Source: Candidatus Baltobacteraceae bacterium
GTDB lineage: Bacteria; Vulcanimicrobiota; Vulcanimicrobiia; Vulcanimicrobiales; Vulcanimicrobiaceae
Direction of reading: 5' to 3'
Assembly: GCA_036488875.1 (NCBI GenBank)
Contig: DASXGW010000005.1
Location: forward strand, 1 to 64,000
DNA: 64,000 bases
Shown here: positions 61,472-64,000 of the stretch, one piece after another
How the letters are laid out: each line of letters opens with the position of its first letter
How positions within the stretch are numbered: the first letter of the stretch is position 1
The notes under the pieces: generated by a model
What the model was told of the DNA's origin: nothing
The model's database searches: none
Seen by the model: only the letters and a program-made list of their open reading frames with translations
Program-made: the position numbers and the translations under genes

Positions 61472-62230
61472 GTGGACGTCCGCGGCTCGACGTCGGAGTT
61501 CGGCGATCGATCGAAGCCTCCGATCCTCTTTCTCCACGGTATCCGTTTGGGGCGCGAGATTTGGACGCCTCACGCGCGTGCGCTGGCGTCGCGATATCAC
61601 GTCGTCACTTCGGACTTGCCCGGGCACGGCCGGTTGGCGGGGATACCGTTCACACAGGATAGCGTCAACGCGCTGCTCGAGCACGTGATAAACGACGTCG
61701 TCGCAGCACCGCCGCTCATCGTGGGCTACTCGCTGGGCGGTTACGTAGCGATGCGTTTTGCCTCGCGTTCGCCCGAACGTACCGCGGGCTTGCTGCTCGC
61801 CGGCTGCACGCTCGATTTCGAAGGCTGGAAGTGGTGGCCTTATGACGCAAGCGTCAAGTTCACGGCGATGCTCCCGCGTCCGCTCTACGACGCCTTCGTG
61901 CACACGGCGCTGACGCTAACGCTTCCCCGCCAATGGGTGGACGTCGTCGAAGCGATTCCGTTCGACCGCGACGTCTTCAGCCAAACGAGCGCGATCGTCC
62001 GCGAGGGCAGTCACGCACTGGAAGCGATATCGAGCTACCGGAAACCGGTGCTCATCGTCAACGGAGAGTACGACTTCGCGTTCCGCTCCGACGAGCGGCG
62101 CTTCTTACACCGGCTGCCGCAAGCGCGGCTGCGCATCATCCATGGGGTCGATCATACCGGACCTTTGAGACGGGTCGAGGAGTTCACCGGGATCGTCGAC
62201 GGCTTCGCGAAGAACGTTCTGCATGCCTAA
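61472..62230 (+). CDS. alpha/beta hydrolase
   Basis: The 252-aa protein has ILFLHGIRLGREIW, the elbow GYSLGG near residue 89, the Asp block VNGEYDFAF and HGVDHTGP with the likely His. GTG 61472. No signal. Typical monomeric esterase, lipase or haloalkane-like hydrolase; substrate unknown. Overlaps the permease gene by 8 bases. Confidence 0.85.
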   Translation: MDVRGSTSEFGDRSKPPILFLHGIRLGREIWTPHARALASRYHVVTSDLPGHGRLAGIPFTQDSVNALLEHVINDVVAAPPLIVGYSLGGYVAMRFASRSPERTAGLLLAGCTLDFEGWKWWPYDASVKFTAMLPRPLYDAFVHTALTLTLPRQWVDVVEAIPFDRDVFSQTSAIVREGSHALEAISSYRKPVLIVNGEYDFAFRSDERRFLHRLPQARLRIIHGVDHTGPLRRVEEFTGIVDGFAKNVLHA

Positions 62231-63563
62231 ACTTCTGCGGAGACTCGGCGCACGGGACGCCGCGCTGATCGTGATGGGCGGCATCATCGGGTCGGGCATC
62301 TTTCGCAACCCGTCGGTCGTTGCGAAGTTCGCGCCCAGCGGCGTCGTCATCATGGCCATCTGGGCGATCGGCGGCGGCATCGCGCTGCTCGGCGGCGGCG
62401 TCTTTGCCGAACTCGCGGCACGGCGCCCGCACGACGGCGGCCTGTACGCCTATATGCGCGATGCGTTTCATCCGGTGATCGCGTTCATGTACGGTTGGAC
62501 CTTGCTGCTCGTCTCGCAGAGCGGCGGCATGGCAGCGGCGGCGGTGACGTTCGCAGGGTACGTAACGCCGTGGTTCGGTTTCCACGCGACCGAAACCGTT
62601 GCCGAGCGCGTTCTCGCGTTGGCGGCGATCGGCATTTTCACGATCGTCAACGCGCTGGGCGTGCGCCAGGGCACCAATGCACAGAACGCGTTCATGGTGC
62701 TCAAGATCGCGGCAATCGCCGGTTTCGTCGCGGTCGGCCTATTCGCGCCGCACGCGCCGGCCGCGGCCGCGACCGCGTCGAGCGGGTTCGTCGGCGGGAG
62801 CGTTATCGCGGCGATGGGCCTCGCGATGGTTCCGGTGCTCTTTTCGTATAGCGGTTGGCAAACGTCGAGCTTCATGTCGGCCGAGTTGAAGGATCCGCAC
62901 ATCACGTTGCCGCGCGGCATGATTATCGGCGTCGTTACCGTCGTCGTGCTGTACCTCGCGGTGAACGCGGTTTGCGTTCGCGCGCTCGGCGTCGAGAATC
63001 TCGCCGCCACCAACGCGCCGGCAACCGCGATCGCACAACTGGCCTTCGGGCAATCGGGTGCGGTGATCATTACGATCGTGGTCGCGCTGTCCACGCTTGG
63101 ATTCTTGAGCAATCAAATCCTGACGTCGCCGCGCGTCTATTTTCAGATGGCTGCCGACGGCACGTTCTTCAAGCAGCTCGCAAACGTTTCGGCACGTACG
63201 CACGTCCCGGTGCTCGCCATCGTCGCGCAAGGCGTCGTGGCCGCAATCATCACCCTGTCGGGCGCCTACGATCAGATTCTCAACTACGTCACGACCGTCG
63301 ACTATATTTTCTTCGGCCTCTCCGCGATCGCGCTGATCGTCTTTAGAAACCGCGACAAGATCGCCGGAGCGCCCAAGCCCTTTTACGTCATCCCGGGCCA
63401 CCCGTACAGTACGGTGCTTTTCTTGGCGATCGCGTGGACCATCGTCGGCGACGTGCTGATCAAATCGCCCGGCCCGACGCTCGTCGGCTTGGCGATTCTC
63501 GTCAGCGGCATCCCCGTATACTGGCTGTTCACGCGACGTAACGCAGAGCGGCCGGCGACGTGA
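62223..63563 (+). CDS. APC-family amino acid permease
   Basis: The 446-aa protein has about 12 TM segments. Features are GIIGSGIFRNPSVVAKFA in TM1, FSYSGWQTSSFMSAELKDPH in TM6 and RVYFQMAADGTFFKQLA later, as in amino acid/polyamine/organocation transporters such as the LAT and YfnA types. It takes up or exchanges amino acids with proton. Overlaps the hydrolase by 8 bases and the next gene by GTGA. Confidence 0.92.
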   Translation: MPKLLRRLGARDAALIVMGGIIGSGIFRNPSVVAKFAPSGVVIMAIWAIGGGIALLGGGVFAELAARRPHDGGLYAYMRDAFHPVIAFMYGWTLLLVSQSGGMAAAAVTFAGYVTPWFGFHATETVAERVLALAAIGIFTIVNALGVRQGTNAQNAFMVLKIAAIAGFVAVGLFAPHAPAAAATASSGFVGGSVIAAMGLAMVPVLFSYSGWQTSSFMSAELKDPHITLPRGMIIGVVTVVVLYLAVNAVCVRALGVENLAATNAPATAIAQLAFGQSGAVIITIVVALSTLGFLSNQILTSPRVYFQMAADGTFFKQLANVSARTHVPVLAIVAQGVVAAIITLSGAYDQILNYVTTVDYIFFGLSAIALIVFRNRDKIAGAPKPFYVIPGHPYSTVLFLAIAWTIVGDVLIKSPGPTLVGLAILVSGIPVYWLFTRRNAERPAT

Positions 63564-64000
63564 GACAGGCGCTGCGTGTTACCACCGTCTTCGTCATCGG
63601 CATTTTGGAGGTGGCCTGTTTCACCGTCGCGCTCGTGACGTGGAATACGCCGGGCGCCGAGTTCGGTTGGAATCTCGGAAGAGACGCCTTGACCGTCACG
63701 AGCGTCGAGCCGAATCTGCCCGCGGCCAGAGCCGGAATCGTTCCCGGTGACAAAATTGTATACGCGACGATGCCCGTGCTCGGGCGAATCGATGCGCTGC
63801 TGGCCGAGAGCGTTTATCCGGGAGCAACGATATCTTTTCGAGTAGTGCACGACGGCATCGAGCGGCAAGTCACGATGCAGGCGGAAAGCTTTCCGTCGAT
63901 TTCCGCGCCCGCAAACGTCGCGTACGCATTCGGCGGCCTGGCATTAGGATTGGTCGGGTTAGCACTCGTCGCGTTTCGACCCAGCGCGATGACGTGGGGA
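63560..64000 (+). CDS. membrane protein with PDZ domain, cut by window edge
   Basis: Start GTG 63560 overlaps the permease stop. The visible 147 aa show a TM segment (about 7-28), a PDZ-like domain (about 42-115, TSVEPNLPAARAGIVPGDKI) and a second TM segment near 125-143. The rest is missing. PDZ next to TM segments is found in site-2 proteases and in some sensor kinases; no choice is possible from this part. Confidence 0.78.
   Translation, partial: MRQALRVTTVFVIGILEVACFTVALVTWNTPGAEFGWNLGRDALTVTSVEPNLPAARAGIVPGDKIVYATMPVLGRIDALLAESVYPGATISFRVVHDGIERQVTMQAESFPSISAPANVAYAFGGLALGLVGLALVAFRPSAMTWG

Overview
The window is a dense, high-GC (about 60 percent) bacterial chromosome segment with no rRNA, tRNA, IS element, phage gene or CRISPR array that I could find. 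Gene content suggests a free-living heterotroph: methylmalonyl-CoA mutase, glyoxylate shunt, Lon, flagellin, infC-rpmI-rplT, pheST, and CIRCE control of heat-shock genes. Bacterial tricorn protease, sedolisin, two GH125 mannosidases, a serpin, many GTG/TTG starts and a YqzL-like small protein next to a synthetase operon fit a Terrabacteria-type lineage such as Ca. Eremiobacterota (WPS-2). That placement is inference only.

Layout. 1-2461 (minus): gltX start and split methylmalonyl-CoA mutase, with an unlisted 49-aa overlapping ORF between the subunits. 2637-3869: secreted sedolisin. 3970-8318 (minus): a DUF2339/DUF3999 and small-membrane-protein locus with two near-identical promoter/operator regions, facing a large ATP-dependent LuxR-type regulator (8385-10973). 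11166-12152 (minus): meaB, the mutase chaperone. 12197-20865: an overlapping run of GH125 mannosidase, serine hydrolase, GH125 mannosidase, tricorn protease and a DUF2723 O-mannosyltransferase-like protein. 21025-23849: aceA-aceB. 23861-28376: BBE oxidase, frameshifted FUSC exporter, multicopper oxidase. 28381-31718 (minus): alcohol dehydrogenase, two alpha/beta hydrolases and tag joined by 4-base overlaps. 31831-33042: rocD.

33516-34900: infC-rpmI-rplT with a structured leader containing an attenuator-like terminator, and infC apparently starting at ATA. 34982-41608: two beta-propeller lipoproteins, DUF4142, an ECF sigma/anti-sigma pair and a serine-hydrolase-fold protein lacking its catalytic residues. 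41674-47831: a small hypothetical gene, NUDIX, SpoU methyltransferase, a 32-residue YqzL-like protein, pheST, cvpA. 48534-54144: an esterase divergent from an ATP-grasp / GCS2 ligase / class-I glutamine amidotransferase / permuted ATP-grasp series. This is the best candidate for an uncharacterised biosynthetic system. 54148-55356: serpin. 55468-56823: flagellin behind a sigma-28-like promoter. 56831-60856 (minus): aminotransferase, lon and hsp20 behind a CIRCE operator. 61472-64000: hydrolase, APC permease and a truncated PDZ membrane protein.

Themes: propionyl/methylmalonyl-CoA use (mutase, meaB) with the glyoxylate shunt; secreted or envelope glycoprotein processing (mannosidases, O-mannosyltransferase-like protein, proteases, serpin); stress control (CIRCE, ECF pair); and an amide-bond-forming pathway of unknown product.
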